Assembly (NCBI GenBank): GCA_964602595.1
Contig: CAZRRO010000019.1
Location: forward strand, 1-64,000
Source of the DNA: CAIWAH01 sp964602595
Lineage (GTDB): Bacteria; Verrucomicrobiota; Verrucomicrobiia; Limisphaerales; UBA9464
DNA length: 64,000 bases
Direction: 5' to 3'
Of the stretch, positions 51,566 through 59,883 are shown piece after piece. The notes under the pieces were generated by a model, which was not told the DNA's origin, did not search any database, and was given only the letters and a program-made list of their open reading frames with translations. The position numbers and the translations under genes were made by a program. Within the stretch, counting starts at the first letter, position 1; the number at the start of each line of letters is the position of its first letter.

Positions 51566-54532
51566 ATGAAAAGCCTGCTCCTGCTCGTCGTTGCCGCCGC
51601 GCCGTCGCTGGCCCAAACCACCAACCGCTTCGCGTTCGATCCCGCGTCCGTCCAACTCGACCCGCGTCTGGAAATGAAGCTGTGGGCGGCGGAGCCGGAT
51701 GTAGTGGACCCGGTCGCCATCGCCTGGGATGACCAGGCGCGCGCCTACGTGGTGGAGTGCCGCGACTACCCTTACGGCGTCGGACCGGCTGGCGGCGTTG
51801 GCAGCACCGTGCGGCAATTGGAAGACACCAATGGTGACGGCCTGGCGGACAAGGCCACGGTCTTTGCCCGGAACCTGAGCTACGCCACCAGCGTGACGCC
51901 TTGGCGCGGCGGAGTGTTGGTCACGGCGGCGCCGGACGTCCTGTTCCTGAAAGACACCGATGGCGACGGCGTGGCCGATGTCCGCGAGGTTGTCCTGACC
52001 GGTTTCGTCCGCGGCGTGTCCGACAGCCTGGTCAACGGCCTGCGCTACGGCTTGGACGGCCGAATCCACGGCGCCAACGGCGGCAACGGTGGCACCCTGA
52101 GCTCGCCGAAACGGCCCGGCGAACTCCTCGCGTTGGGCGACGACGACTTCGCGTTCAATCCGGATACCGGTCAGGTGGAACGCATCGGGCGGTCCGGCGG
52201 TGGTTTCGGGCTGGTGTTCGACGATTTCGGCCGCGCCTTCACGACCTACAACATCGATCACCTGCAACACCGCTTCCTGTCCCGGCGGCAGGCGGAGCGG
52301 TTCCCGGGCTTCCCGCCCGTGGCCCTGACCGGCTCCATCTCGGATCACGGCGAGATGGCACGCATCTTCCCGGTTTCCACCGCGCAAACCCGGCCCAATC
52401 ATCCCGAACAGGCCGGCCATTTCAGCGCGGCCGGCGGCATGGGACGCGTGACCTCGGGACTGTTTCCGGATGAACTGCGAGGCTCGATTTTCGTCGGCGA
52501 CGTCGTCGGTAACCTAGTGCATCGCGACGTGATTGTGCCCGACGGCCCGACATTTCGGGCGACGCGCCCGCCCTGCGAACAGACGAACGAATTCTTCGCC
52601 AGCCGGGATAGCAACTTTCGCCCGGTGGGGCTGGACACTGGGCCCGACGGCGCGCTCTACCTGCTCGACATGCAGCGCGACGTCATCGAGCACCCGGATT
52701 ACATCCCGGCGAAGGTCCGGGCGAAGCTCGACGTCCGCGCCGGCCAGGACCGAGGCCGAATTTATCGGATCGCTCCGAAGAACTCCGGCAAGCCGCGCCG
52801 AGTGAACCTCAGCCGCCTGCCCGATTCCGCGCTCGTCGCCCAACTCGGCGATGACAATCAGTGGGTGCGGCTGACCGCCCAACGGTTGTTGGCCGAACGG
52901 CACGCCACCGCAGCGATTCCTGCGCTCCGGCGGCTGGTGCTGGAAAGTCCCCGCGCACTGGCACGGCTGCATGGCCTGTGGACCTTGGAAGCCCTCGGCG
53001 CCCTGACGGACGCGGAACTTCAAAAGGCGCTGACCGATACCCACCCCGGCGTGCGTGAGAACGCCCTTTGGCTGGCCGAGCCCCGGCTTCCGGCCCAACC
53101 GTCGCTCGCCGACTTGGTGCTCAGCCGCCTGCGCGATTCCCAACCGCGGGTTCGATTCGTGGCCGCCCAAGTGGCCGGGGCGATCAACCAACCCGCCGTC
53201 GAGGCACAGCTTGCCGAACTCTGGTGGCGCGACCTTCCGTCTGACTGGACCCGCCGCGCGGTGCTCTCTTCGTTGCGTCCCGAGCACGGCTTGGCCTTTG
53301 CCGGACGGGTGCTGGATCGTTTCGGAACGGCTTCGATCCCGGAAGGTGGCGAACACGCCATCCGGGAACTGGCCGACCTCATCGGTGCCCGGGCAGGAGA
53401 CCGACCGGCGGATGTGTCCGCCTTGCTGGAGCGAAACGGCCTGGGTTCGACGCTCGCCCGCGCGCTCGCGGAAGGCTTGGCCAGCGGATTGGGCCGCAGC
53501 GGTGCCCAGACGACCCTGACCGAATCGGCCCGGCGACGGGTCACGGAACGGTTTGCCGCGGCCGGAAGCGAGGAATTGCGCTCGCTCTGGTTGTTGGCTC
53601 GTGCGCTGGGCTTGCCCGAAAATGTTCACCAGAGCGAAGCCCTCGTGCTGGCGCGGGCCGGCGCAATGGATGCCAACCGGGCCGTGGATGCACGGGTGGC
53701 GGATGTGCGGATCTTGGGATTGGGCGCGGAGGATTCTTCGCGCGAGCCCTTACTGGCGCTGCTTGACGCCCGTGAACCCGTCGAACTCCAGCGTGCCGCC
53801 CTGAGTGAACTGCGCCGGTTTGAAGGGGCGGCCGTGGGGTCGGGTCTGGTTTCGCGCTGGCGGGCAATCGGCCCGGCCATTCGCACTGACGCGCTCAACT
53901 TGATCTTGGGACGCCGCGCCTTCCATCCACCGCTTCTGGAGGCCTTGGAATCAGGCGCCATCCTGGTCGGCGAACTGAACCTCGACCTGGAACAACGGCG
54001 ACGGCTCCTGCGTGGTGGCACCGCCAGCATCCGGGAGCGGGCGGTCAAGTTCATGGCGGACGAGGAATACTCTGGTCGCATAGCGTTGGTGGACGACTGG
54101 CTGGCCAAACTGCCAGCCCAGGGCGATGCCGGCCGGGGGCGGAAATTCTTCGAGGAAGCATGCTCCAAGTGCCATGTCTGCGGCGCCGTCGGGAAACGGG
54201 TAGGACCCGATCTGACCAGCCTGACACATCGCTCCGTCGAGGACCTTGTGTCCAACATCCTTGATCCCAACATGGCGCTGAATCCGGGATTCGTGGCCTA
54301 CACGTTGGAAACCGGCGACGGCGAAGCTCAGACCGGCCTGTTGGTGGTGCAAGACGCCAATTCGATCACGCTCCTGATGGCCGACGAACAGCGGGTGACC
54401 GTCCCGCGCCGGTCCGCGCTGAAGCTGGAGGCCAACGGCCGCTCGCTGATGCCAGAAGGGTTGGAGGCGGGGCGGTCACCGCAGGATCTGCGGGATCTCG
54501 TGGAGTATCTGCAGGGCGCTTCCCGACGGTAG
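51566..54532 (+). CDS. PVC-type secreted heme protein: sugar-dehydrogenase-like propeller, HEAT repeats, cytochrome c domain
   Basis: A 988-residue exported protein. Signal peptide MKSLLLLVVAAAPSLAQ. Residues about 25-400 resemble the N-terminal 'membrane-bound dehydrogenase' propeller common in planctomycetes (LWAAEPDVVDPVAIAWDDQ, EDTNGDGLADKATVFA, KDTDGDGVADVREVVL, FRPVGLDTGPDGALYLLDM, GRIYRIAPK). About 420-850 is HEAT-type helical. The heme domain has CSKCH at about 866-870, GKRVGPDLTSLTHRSVEDLVSNILDPN, and ends with SLMPEGLEAG, a likely axial Met. These proteins are thought to oxidise sugars or alcohols in the periplasm and pass electrons to heme, but none of this exact type is characterised to my knowledge. 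It may be co-transcribed with glgA. Confidence 0.88.
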   Translation: MKSLLLLVVAAAPSLAQTTNRFAFDPASVQLDPRLEMKLWAAEPDVVDPVAIAWDDQARAYVVECRDYPYGVGPAGGVGSTVRQLEDTNGDGLADKATVFARNLSYATSVTPWRGGVLVTAAPDVLFLKDTDGDGVADVREVVLTGFVRGVSDSLVNGLRYGLDGRIHGANGGNGGTLSSPKRPGELLALGDDDFAFNPDTGQVERIGRSGGGFGLVFDDFGRAFTTYNIDHLQHRFLSRRQAERFPGFPPVALTGSISDHGEMARIFPVSTAQTRPNHPEQAGHFSAAGGMGRVTSGLFPDELRGSIFVGDVVGNLVHRDVIVPDGPTFRATRPPCEQTNEFFASRDSNFRPVGLDTGPDGALYLLDMQRDVIEHPDYIPAKVRAKLDVRAGQDRGRIYRIAPKNSGKPRRVNLSRLPDSALVAQLGDDNQWVRLTAQRLLAERHATAAIPALRRLVLESPRALARLHGLWTLEALGALTDAELQKALTDTHPGVRENALWLAEPRLPAQPSLADLVLSRLRDSQPRVRFVAAQVAGAINQPAVEAQLAELWWRDLPSDWTRRAVLSSLRPEHGLAFAGRVLDRFGTASIPEGGEHAIRELADLIGARAGDRPADVSALLERNGLGSTLARALAEGLASGLGRSGAQTTLTESARRRVTERFAAAGSEELRSLWLLARALGLPENVHQSEALVLARAGAMDANRAVDARVADVRILGLGAEDSSREPLLALLDAREPVELQRAALSELRRFEGAAVGSGLVSRWRAIGPAIRTDALNLILGRRAFHPPLLEALESGAILVGELNLDLEQRRRLLRGGTASIRERAVKFMADEEYSGRIALVDDWLAKLPAQGDAGRGRKFFEEACSKCHVCGAVGKRVGPDLTSLTHRSVEDLVSNILDPNMALNPGFVAYTLETGDGEAQTGLLVVQDANSITLLMADEQRVTVPRRSALKLEANGRSLMPEGLEAGRSPQDLRDLVEYLQGASRR

Positions 54533-54570
54533 CCTTGCTTGCGCGACGCGGGCCATGTATCTGGACCCCC

Positions 54571-55437
54571 ATGAAGTTGGCAACACTTACGGTGCTGCTG
54601 GGCATTGCGGCAGGGGTTGGTCGAATGGAGTCGGCGCCGATCCCGCTGCTCAATCCGTCGTTCGAGGCGCTGACGGGCACAAATTCCGTCCACTTCGACA
54701 ACCTAGGTAGGCTTAGGTTGGGCCATTGGGCGACTTTCTTCCGCCTCGACGGTGCCGAAGGGTTTGAGTCTGAGAACGCGGTGCCCGGGTGGGAAGGCGA
54801 GGGCGAAAATGGAACCATGTCGGTCATCACCGGAACTGGGCCGACTGCCCGCTTCACTGCCATCCCGGACGGCCGCAACACGTTTTTCTCGACCAGCATT
54901 GGCCTGACGCTCCAGACCGTAACCGCCCGATATACCGCCGGGAACCGATATGTCTTTCGGGTGATGGTCGGCCGGCCGCTGACTGAATCGATGCCGGGAG
55001 TATGGTCCGGTGGTAATTTGCTGCTGTTGGCCGACGGAGAAGCCGTTGCAATTGCCGATATCCCGAGAAATATCGCACCCGGCGAGTTCAGGGCCGTGGA
55101 GGTAGCATACTCCGTGGCGCCCGGGGACCTAAACAGCGGCAAACCGATTGGTGTAGCCCTTTCCCCCGGATTTCCCGGCGAGGTTCATTTTGACCTCGCC
55201 ACGTTGGCGGAAGAACCGCTGCCTGCCATCGAGTTGGAAGCTGTCCCGGCCGTGCGCCTCAGTTGGCCGACATTTACCAATGCATGGTATCGGGTGGACC
55301 GCACCCTGAGCCTGACCGATCCGATCTGGACGCCCGTTTCTCCTGCGCTCCCGGGCACTTCGCAGACCGTAAGTTTTTTTCACGTGGCCACCAATGGCGC
55401 GGGCTATTACCGAATCGTTCCGGTTCCGCCCCGGTGA
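54571..55437 (+). CDS. Secreted protein, jelly-roll-like domain plus shared C-terminal module
   Basis: A 288-residue exported protein starting at the ATG at 54571 (signal peptide LATLTVLLGIAAGVGRMESA). It begins LLNPSFEAL, passes NAVPGWEGEGENGTMSV and GNRYVFRVMVGRPL, the layout of DUF642/NPSFE-type beta-sandwich domains found in exported and sometimes carbohydrate-binding proteins. The last 60 residues (NAWYRVDRTLSLTDPIWTPV ... GYYRIVPVP) are the module seen in other exported proteins here. Its TGA stop overlaps the GTG start of the methyltransferase gene (GTGA), so the two genes are translationally coupled. It follows the heme-protein gene by 38 bases. Confidence 0.7.
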   Translation: MKLATLTVLLGIAAGVGRMESAPIPLLNPSFEALTGTNSVHFDNLGRLRLGHWATFFRLDGAEGFESENAVPGWEGEGENGTMSVITGTGPTARFTAIPDGRNTFFSTSIGLTLQTVTARYTAGNRYVFRVMVGRPLTESMPGVWSGGNLLLLADGEAVAIADIPRNIAPGEFRAVEVAYSVAPGDLNSGKPIGVALSPGFPGEVHFDLATLAEEPLPAIELEAVPAVRLSWPTFTNAWYRVDRTLSLTDPIWTPVSPALPGTSQTVSFFHVATNGAGYYRIVPVPPR

Positions 55438-56630
55438 GCTCCGGTCTTCAACCCGGTGACCCGGCGAAATCAGTTCACGGCTTTCTCTGCCAGGCGGGTC
55501 TGGAGGAAATCGTTCGCTTGGAGATAGCTTCCGCGGGAGCGGCCGCGAACGTGCTGGCACCGGGATTGGTCGCAATGGCGGGTCGGTTGCCGCAGGAATT
55601 GGTAGTCGCGTCCGCCAAGCAGTGCCTGCCCAACCTCCGCCGAATGAACGCCGATTCAATTGGTCGGTGGGCCCAGACGTTGTCGGCACAGGTTGCTGAT
55701 TCCATCGCCCCCGGCGGCCGGTGGATGTTGCACGTCTTTGCGAACTACCGTCCCGAAACCTCAAAGCCGGTTGGCGCGCGCGCGCAGCATTCCACTCGCC
55801 TTGGGTTTCGCCCCGGCCGATGCGGGGAAGACGCCGACAGCTCACTGGAGGAAAACGCCGGCGGTGGGGTCCGCCGGTGCGAGCTGATTCGAGGTGCGTT
55901 GTTGGAGATCTTGCGGAAACGGCAACGGACTTGGCTGAGAGGCCTGGATTCCGACGGAGCGCTCCAGCCGGACACCAGCCTGATCCAACTGTCCCTGACC
56001 GCGCCTGATGCCGGCTGGCTGTCCGTTTCCAATTCGCCCCAACCTCATCAGTTGCGCCGGCTGATTGTGCCTTTCCCCAACGGCCAAATCCCCGTTGCCG
56101 TGGACAAGGCGGCACCCAGCCGTGCTTTTGCCAAGCTGGTCGAGGCGGAATTGCGCTTTGGCCGGCGCATCGCCTCGGGCGAAACCTGCGTGGACCTCGG
56201 CGCGTCGCCGGGTGGCTGGACTTGGGTCGCCCGGCAACGAGGCGCCCGCGTCATCGCCGTGGATCGGTCACCGCTGCGTGAGGACCTGATGGCGGATCCC
56301 GCGGTCACTTTCTTCCGGGGCGACGCCTTCAGTTACCAACCGGATCGCCCGGTGGATTGGCTGGTGTGCGACGTGATCGCGGCCCCGGAACGGAGCATTG
56401 AACTCGTCCTCGAATGGGCGCGGCGGCGCTGGGCTCGGCACTTTGTCGTGACCATCAAGCTGCGCGAGGGAGATCATCCCAAGCTGGACCGCCTGAAGCA
56501 GGAAATGCCCGCCTTCTCGGACGACTGGTATTTGACCCACCTGTGCGCCAACAAGCACGAGGCATGTGTCTTCGGCAGCGTGCGGCCGGAGGGCAACGTC
56601 ATCGCCGTCGCCGGTTCAGCTACGGCTTGA
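55434..56630 (+). CDS. RlmM-like 23S rRNA 2'-O-ribose methyltransferase
   Basis: A 398-residue FtsJ/RrmJ-type methyltransferase resembling RlmM (which methylates C2498 of 23S rRNA in E. coli). The SAM-binding motif is VDLGASPGGWTWVA, followed by VIAVDRSPL, the catalytic Asp in WLVCDVIAAPERS, the catalytic Lys in VVTIKLREGDHPKLD, and the C-terminal HLCANKHEACVF shared with RlmM. Lys and Glu complete the KDKE set. The N-terminal half (GFLCQAGLEEIVRLE ... VHVFANYR-like LHVFANYRPE) corresponds to the RlmM THUMP-like part. It starts at GTG 55434 inside the stop codon of the upstream secreted-protein gene. Its end overlaps the convergent DUF1415 gene by 11 bases. Confidence 0.82.
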   Translation: MSSGLQPGDPAKSVHGFLCQAGLEEIVRLEIASAGAAANVLAPGLVAMAGRLPQELVVASAKQCLPNLRRMNADSIGRWAQTLSAQVADSIAPGGRWMLHVFANYRPETSKPVGARAQHSTRLGFRPGRCGEDADSSLEENAGGGVRRCELIRGALLEILRKRQRTWLRGLDSDGALQPDTSLIQLSLTAPDAGWLSVSNSPQPHQLRRLIVPFPNGQIPVAVDKAAPSRAFAKLVEAELRFGRRIASGETCVDLGASPGGWTWVARQRGARVIAVDRSPLREDLMADPAVTFFRGDAFSYQPDRPVDWLVCDVIAAPERSIELVLEWARRRWARHFVVTIKLREGDHPKLDRLKQEMPAFSDDWYLTHLCANKHEACVFGSVRPEGNVIAVAGSATA

Positions 56631-57180
56631 AGCCCAGCCGCTCCCAACCCTCGCGCCCGAGGCGGCGCAGGGTCTCTTGGTTCGCCTCGTAGATCGATTC
56701 CGGCCGGGGAAACGACTCCAGCGCCCGTTCGATGCTGGCCTCCCGCAACAGGTGCAAGGTCGGGTAGGGACTCCGATTCGTGCAGTTCGTGATGTCGTCC
56801 GGCTCGGTGCCGGCGAACTGGAACGCCGGGTGAAAACTCGCGATCTGAATTTCGCCGACCAACTGGAGTTTCTCCAGCAGCGCTTCCGCCGCGTCGTGGA
56901 ACGCGTTGAATTCCAGGAAGTCGGCGAAGACCCACGGATGGATGAGCAACGTGGTTTCCACCTCCTCCGCGCTGACGGACTGCAAGTGGTTCAGTTCGGT
57001 CCGCAGTTCGGCCAGCAGCGCGTCCTCGGTCCGCGCCTCGCTGACGACGTAGCGGATCTGGTTGCGCACGTGGACCGACTTGGCGAATGGGCAGAGGTTC
57101 AAGCCGATGACCGCCCGTTCGAGCCACGTCCGGGTGGCGGCGATGACTTCGGCGGCAGTCGGTTCGTTGGCAGGTGGCAC
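56620..57180 (-). CDS. DUF1415 family protein
   Basis: A 186-residue protein with the DUF1415 signatures: TRTWLERAVIGLNLCPFAKSV near the start, LLIHPWVFADFLEFNAF in the middle, GEIQIASFHPAFQFAGTEPDDITNCTNRSPYPTLHLLRE toward the end (quoted segments are separate motifs around the conserved His and Asn). The family is widespread in proteobacteria and PVC bacteria; its function is unknown, and the conserved Cys, His and Asp residues suggest an enzyme or metal protein. The start at 57180 is the first ATG and overlaps the upstream flank of the symporter gene on the other strand. Confidence 0.88.
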   Translation of the reverse strand: MPPANEPTAAEVIAATRTWLERAVIGLNLCPFAKSVHVRNQIRYVVSEARTEDALLAELRTELNHLQSVSAEEVETTLLIHPWVFADFLEFNAFHDAAEALLEKLQLVGEIQIASFHPAFQFAGTEPDDITNCTNRSPYPTLHLLREASIERALESFPRPESIYEANQETLRRLGREGWERLGFKP

Positions 57181-57272
57181 GGGCGGAACCTACCGAACGG
57201 CGCCGCGAGCGGCAGCAACGAATCCATCCGCCATCCCCAGCAAAGGGCTGGGACAGCCCGCCGGAAATCTCC

Positions 57273-58535
57273 ATGCTCCGCGGCGCTATGTGGCAGTTCC
57301 TCCGGCGCATCTCCCTCACGCAGTGGATTTTCATCTCCATGGTGGCCGGCGTGGCCATCGGCGTGGCGTTCCCGACCGAGTCACAGCACCTGAAGATCGT
57401 CTCGAACCTCTTCCTGAAGATGATCAAGTGCATCTTGGTGCCGTTGGTCTTCGGCACGCTGGTCGTCGGCGTGGCGGGCCACAGCGACGACCTGAAGTCG
57501 GTCGGCCGGCTCGCGTTGAAGGCGCTGTTCTACTTCGAAGTCGTCACGACGCTGGCGTTGGTGATCGGGTTGTTCGCCGTGAACCTGACCCGGCCCGGCG
57601 ACGGACTCACGCTCCCCGCCCCCGGGACCGGAGACAAGATCGTCGCCAACAAGGTCACGCTCGCCGGCATCGTGGAGCACATCGTGCCGAAGAGCTTCTT
57701 TGAAGCGGCGGCCAGCAACGACGTGCTGCAGGTCGTTTTCTTTGCCCTGATGTTTGGGGTCGCGCTCGCCCAAGTGGACCGACCTCACCGCGAGGTGATG
57801 CTCAAATGGTGCGAGGCGTTGACCGAGGTGATGTTCAAGTTCACCGGGATCGTCATGAAATTCGCCCCGCTCGGCGTTGGTGCCGCGATGGCGGTGACCG
57901 TGGGGCATAGCGGATTGGGGTCGCTGCGCTATCTGCTGCTGCTGGTTCTCACGCTGTATGGTGCGTTGGCGGTGTTTGTCCTCGCAGTGCTTTTGCCGGT
58001 CGCTTTGTGGGCGAGGATTCCGGTCAAGCGGTTCATCAAGTTGCTCTGGGAACCCATTGTGCTGGCCTTCACCACGACCTCGTCGGACGCCGCCTTGCCC
58101 GATGCGATGAAGCGTCTCGTCTCATTCGGAGTTCCGAAGCGAATTGTCTCCTTCGTGATGCCGATGGGGTATTCGTTCAACTTGGACGGCTCAACCCTCT
58201 ACCTGGCCGTTGCCTCCGTGTTCGTCGCTCAAGCGGCCAAAGTTGAACTCAGCATCAGCCAGCAAGTCGCGATCGTGGTGACCCTGATGCTGACCAGCAA
58301 GGGAATGGCGGGAATTCCCCGGGCTTCACAGGTAATCTTGGCAGGCACCCTGGTCATGTTCGACCTGCCGTTGGAGGGTGTGATCCTGATCATGGGCGTG
58401 GACGAACTGATGGACATGGCCCGGACCACCGTGAACCTCGTCGGCAACTGCCTCGCCACGGCCGTGATGGCCCGCTGGGAAGGTGAACTGAACATTCCGC
58501 CGGCCGACGCTCCGGCGGAACCGGCGAATGGCTGA
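57273..58535 (+). CDS. Dicarboxylate/amino acid:cation symporter (DAACS, GltP/DctA type)
   Basis: A roughly 420-residue inner-membrane symporter for acidic amino acids or C4-dicarboxylates with Na+ or H+. Signatures: FLKMIKCILVPLVFGTLVVG in helix 3, the re-entrant hairpin TTTSSDAALPDAMK (SSS region, with Asp-Ala in place of Ala-Thr), GYSFNLDGSTLYL in helix 7 and the hairpin LTSKGMAGIPRAS, then GVDELMDMARTTVNLVGNCLAT with the substrate-binding Asp and Asn in helix 8. Starts at 57273 or 57288 both fit. Its stop lies 8 bases from the stop of the convergent binding-protein gene. Confidence 0.92.
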   Translation: MLRGAMWQFLRRISLTQWIFISMVAGVAIGVAFPTESQHLKIVSNLFLKMIKCILVPLVFGTLVVGVAGHSDDLKSVGRLALKALFYFEVVTTLALVIGLFAVNLTRPGDGLTLPAPGTGDKIVANKVTLAGIVEHIVPKSFFEAAASNDVLQVVFFALMFGVALAQVDRPHREVMLKWCEALTEVMFKFTGIVMKFAPLGVGAAMAVTVGHSGLGSLRYLLLLVLTLYGALAVFVLAVLLPVALWARIPVKRFIKLLWEPIVLAFTTTSSDAALPDAMKRLVSFGVPKRIVSFVMPMGYSFNLDGSTLYLAVASVFVAQAAKVELSISQQVAIVVTLMLTSKGMAGIPRASQVILAGTLVMFDLPLEGVILIMGVDELMDMARTTVNLVGNCLATAVMARWEGELNIPPADAPAEPANG

Positions 58536-58543
58536 CGACCGGC

Positions 58544-59734
58544 TTACGGTTCGACCGTCTGCAGATACTTAAACTTTCCCTCCTTCACCGTGATGATCAC
58601 GGCGGACTTCGAGGCGTCGCGCTTCGCATCGAGCGTCGTCTTGCCGGTCACGCAGGGAAAATCCTTGGTCGCGGCCAAGGCGTCGCGGACCTTGGCGCCT
58701 TCGGTTGAGCCCGCCCGTTTGATCGCGTCCGCCAAGACCATCGCGGAATCGTAGCCGAGGGCCGCCATCGCGTCGGGAACCTCCCCGTTGAACTTCGCTT
58801 GGAACGCCTTCACGAAGGCCTGCACCTTGGGATCGGTGGATTCCGGCGAGTAGTGCGTGGAGTAGAACGTATTCTCCAACGCCTGTCCGCCGGCGATCTG
58901 GATCAGCTCCGGGGCTTCCCAACCATCGCCGCCGAACAGCGGCACGTTGATGCCGAGCTGACGGGCCTGCGCCACGATGAGTCCGGCTTCATTGTAATAT
59001 CCGGGCACGAAAATCGCCTCGGCGCCCGCGGCCTTGATGGCCGTGAGCTGGGCTTTGAAATCCTTGTCGCCGCCGCTGAACTTCTGTTCGACCACAATCT
59101 GTCCGCCGGTCGCCCCGAAACCCTGCCGGAAGAATTCGGCCAGCCCGACGCTGTAGGCCGAAGCCACGTCCGAGAGGATGGCCACCTTCTTCACCTTGAG
59201 CGTCTTGGCCGCGAAGTCGGCCATCAGCTTGCCCTGGAATGGATCGGTGAAGCACACCCGGAAGACGAAGTCGCCGACCTCGGTCACCTTCGGATTGGTC
59301 GAAGACGGCGACACCATCGGGACGCCCGCCTGCTGGCAGATGGGCGCGGCCTCCAGCGAACGCCCCGAGGCCACTTCGCCGAGCACGGCCACGACTTTGT
59401 CGCGGCTGATGAACTTCTTCACGATGGTCGCCGATTCCCCGGCCTGCGAGCGGTTGTCCTCGACCAGATGCTCAATCTGTTTGCCGAGCACGCCACCCGC
59501 CTTGTTCAGCTCCTCCACGGCGAGTTCTGTGCCCTTGTGCGACGACTGCCCGAACGCGGCTTCCTTGCCCGTCAGCGACGCGAACTCACCGATGACGATC
59601 TTGCCACCTGCCGTCGGGGTTCCGCCTCCGGCATTTCCACCGCCGCCGGATTCGGTGGGTTTGCAACCGGCGACGAGGGCGACGGCGGCGGCCAGCGCGG
59701 CCAGGAATTCACGGCGGGGAGACAGGGACTTCAT
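58544..59734 (-). CDS. Branched-chain amino-acid-type ABC transporter substrate-binding lipoprotein
   Basis: A 396-residue periplasmic binding protein of the LivJ/peripla_BP_6 type. The ATG at 59734 gives MKSLSPRREFLAALAAAVALVAGC, a lipoprotein signal with an RR pair and lipobox VAGC, followed by a Gly/Ser linker. The binding core has KIVIGEFASLTGKEAAFGQS, ELAVEELNKAGGVLG, EDNRSQAGESATIVKKFI, VPMVSPSSTNPKVTE, VAILSDVASAYSVGLAEFF and ALGYDSAMVLADAIKRAG, all typical. No permease or ATPase gene of the Liv system is adjacent in this window, so it is an orphan here. The ligand is unknown; this family also binds urea, amides and aromatic acids. Confidence 0.88.
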   Translation of the reverse strand: MKSLSPRREFLAALAAAVALVAGCKPTESGGGGNAGGGTPTAGGKIVIGEFASLTGKEAAFGQSSHKGTELAVEELNKAGGVLGKQIEHLVEDNRSQAGESATIVKKFISRDKVVAVLGEVASGRSLEAAPICQQAGVPMVSPSSTNPKVTEVGDFVFRVCFTDPFQGKLMADFAAKTLKVKKVAILSDVASAYSVGLAEFFRQGFGATGGQIVVEQKFSGGDKDFKAQLTAIKAAGAEAIFVPGYYNEAGLIVAQARQLGINVPLFGGDGWEAPELIQIAGGQALENTFYSTHYSPESTDPKVQAFVKAFQAKFNGEVPDAMAALGYDSAMVLADAIKRAGSTEGAKVRDALAATKDFPCVTGKTTLDAKRDASKSAVIITVKEGKFKYLQTVEP

Positions 59735-59883
59735 GATCGGGGAGAGATGTGGTGAGTGAACCGGCTCAATTGTGCGAACCGTAGAAAGCCCGGCCCGGAC
59801 GTCAAAGCGGGTTTTGCTCACAAATGGAGGAGGGCGGGCGATCGCCTGGCCGCAAGCCGGGGACTGACGGTGGCTTCGGAAAC

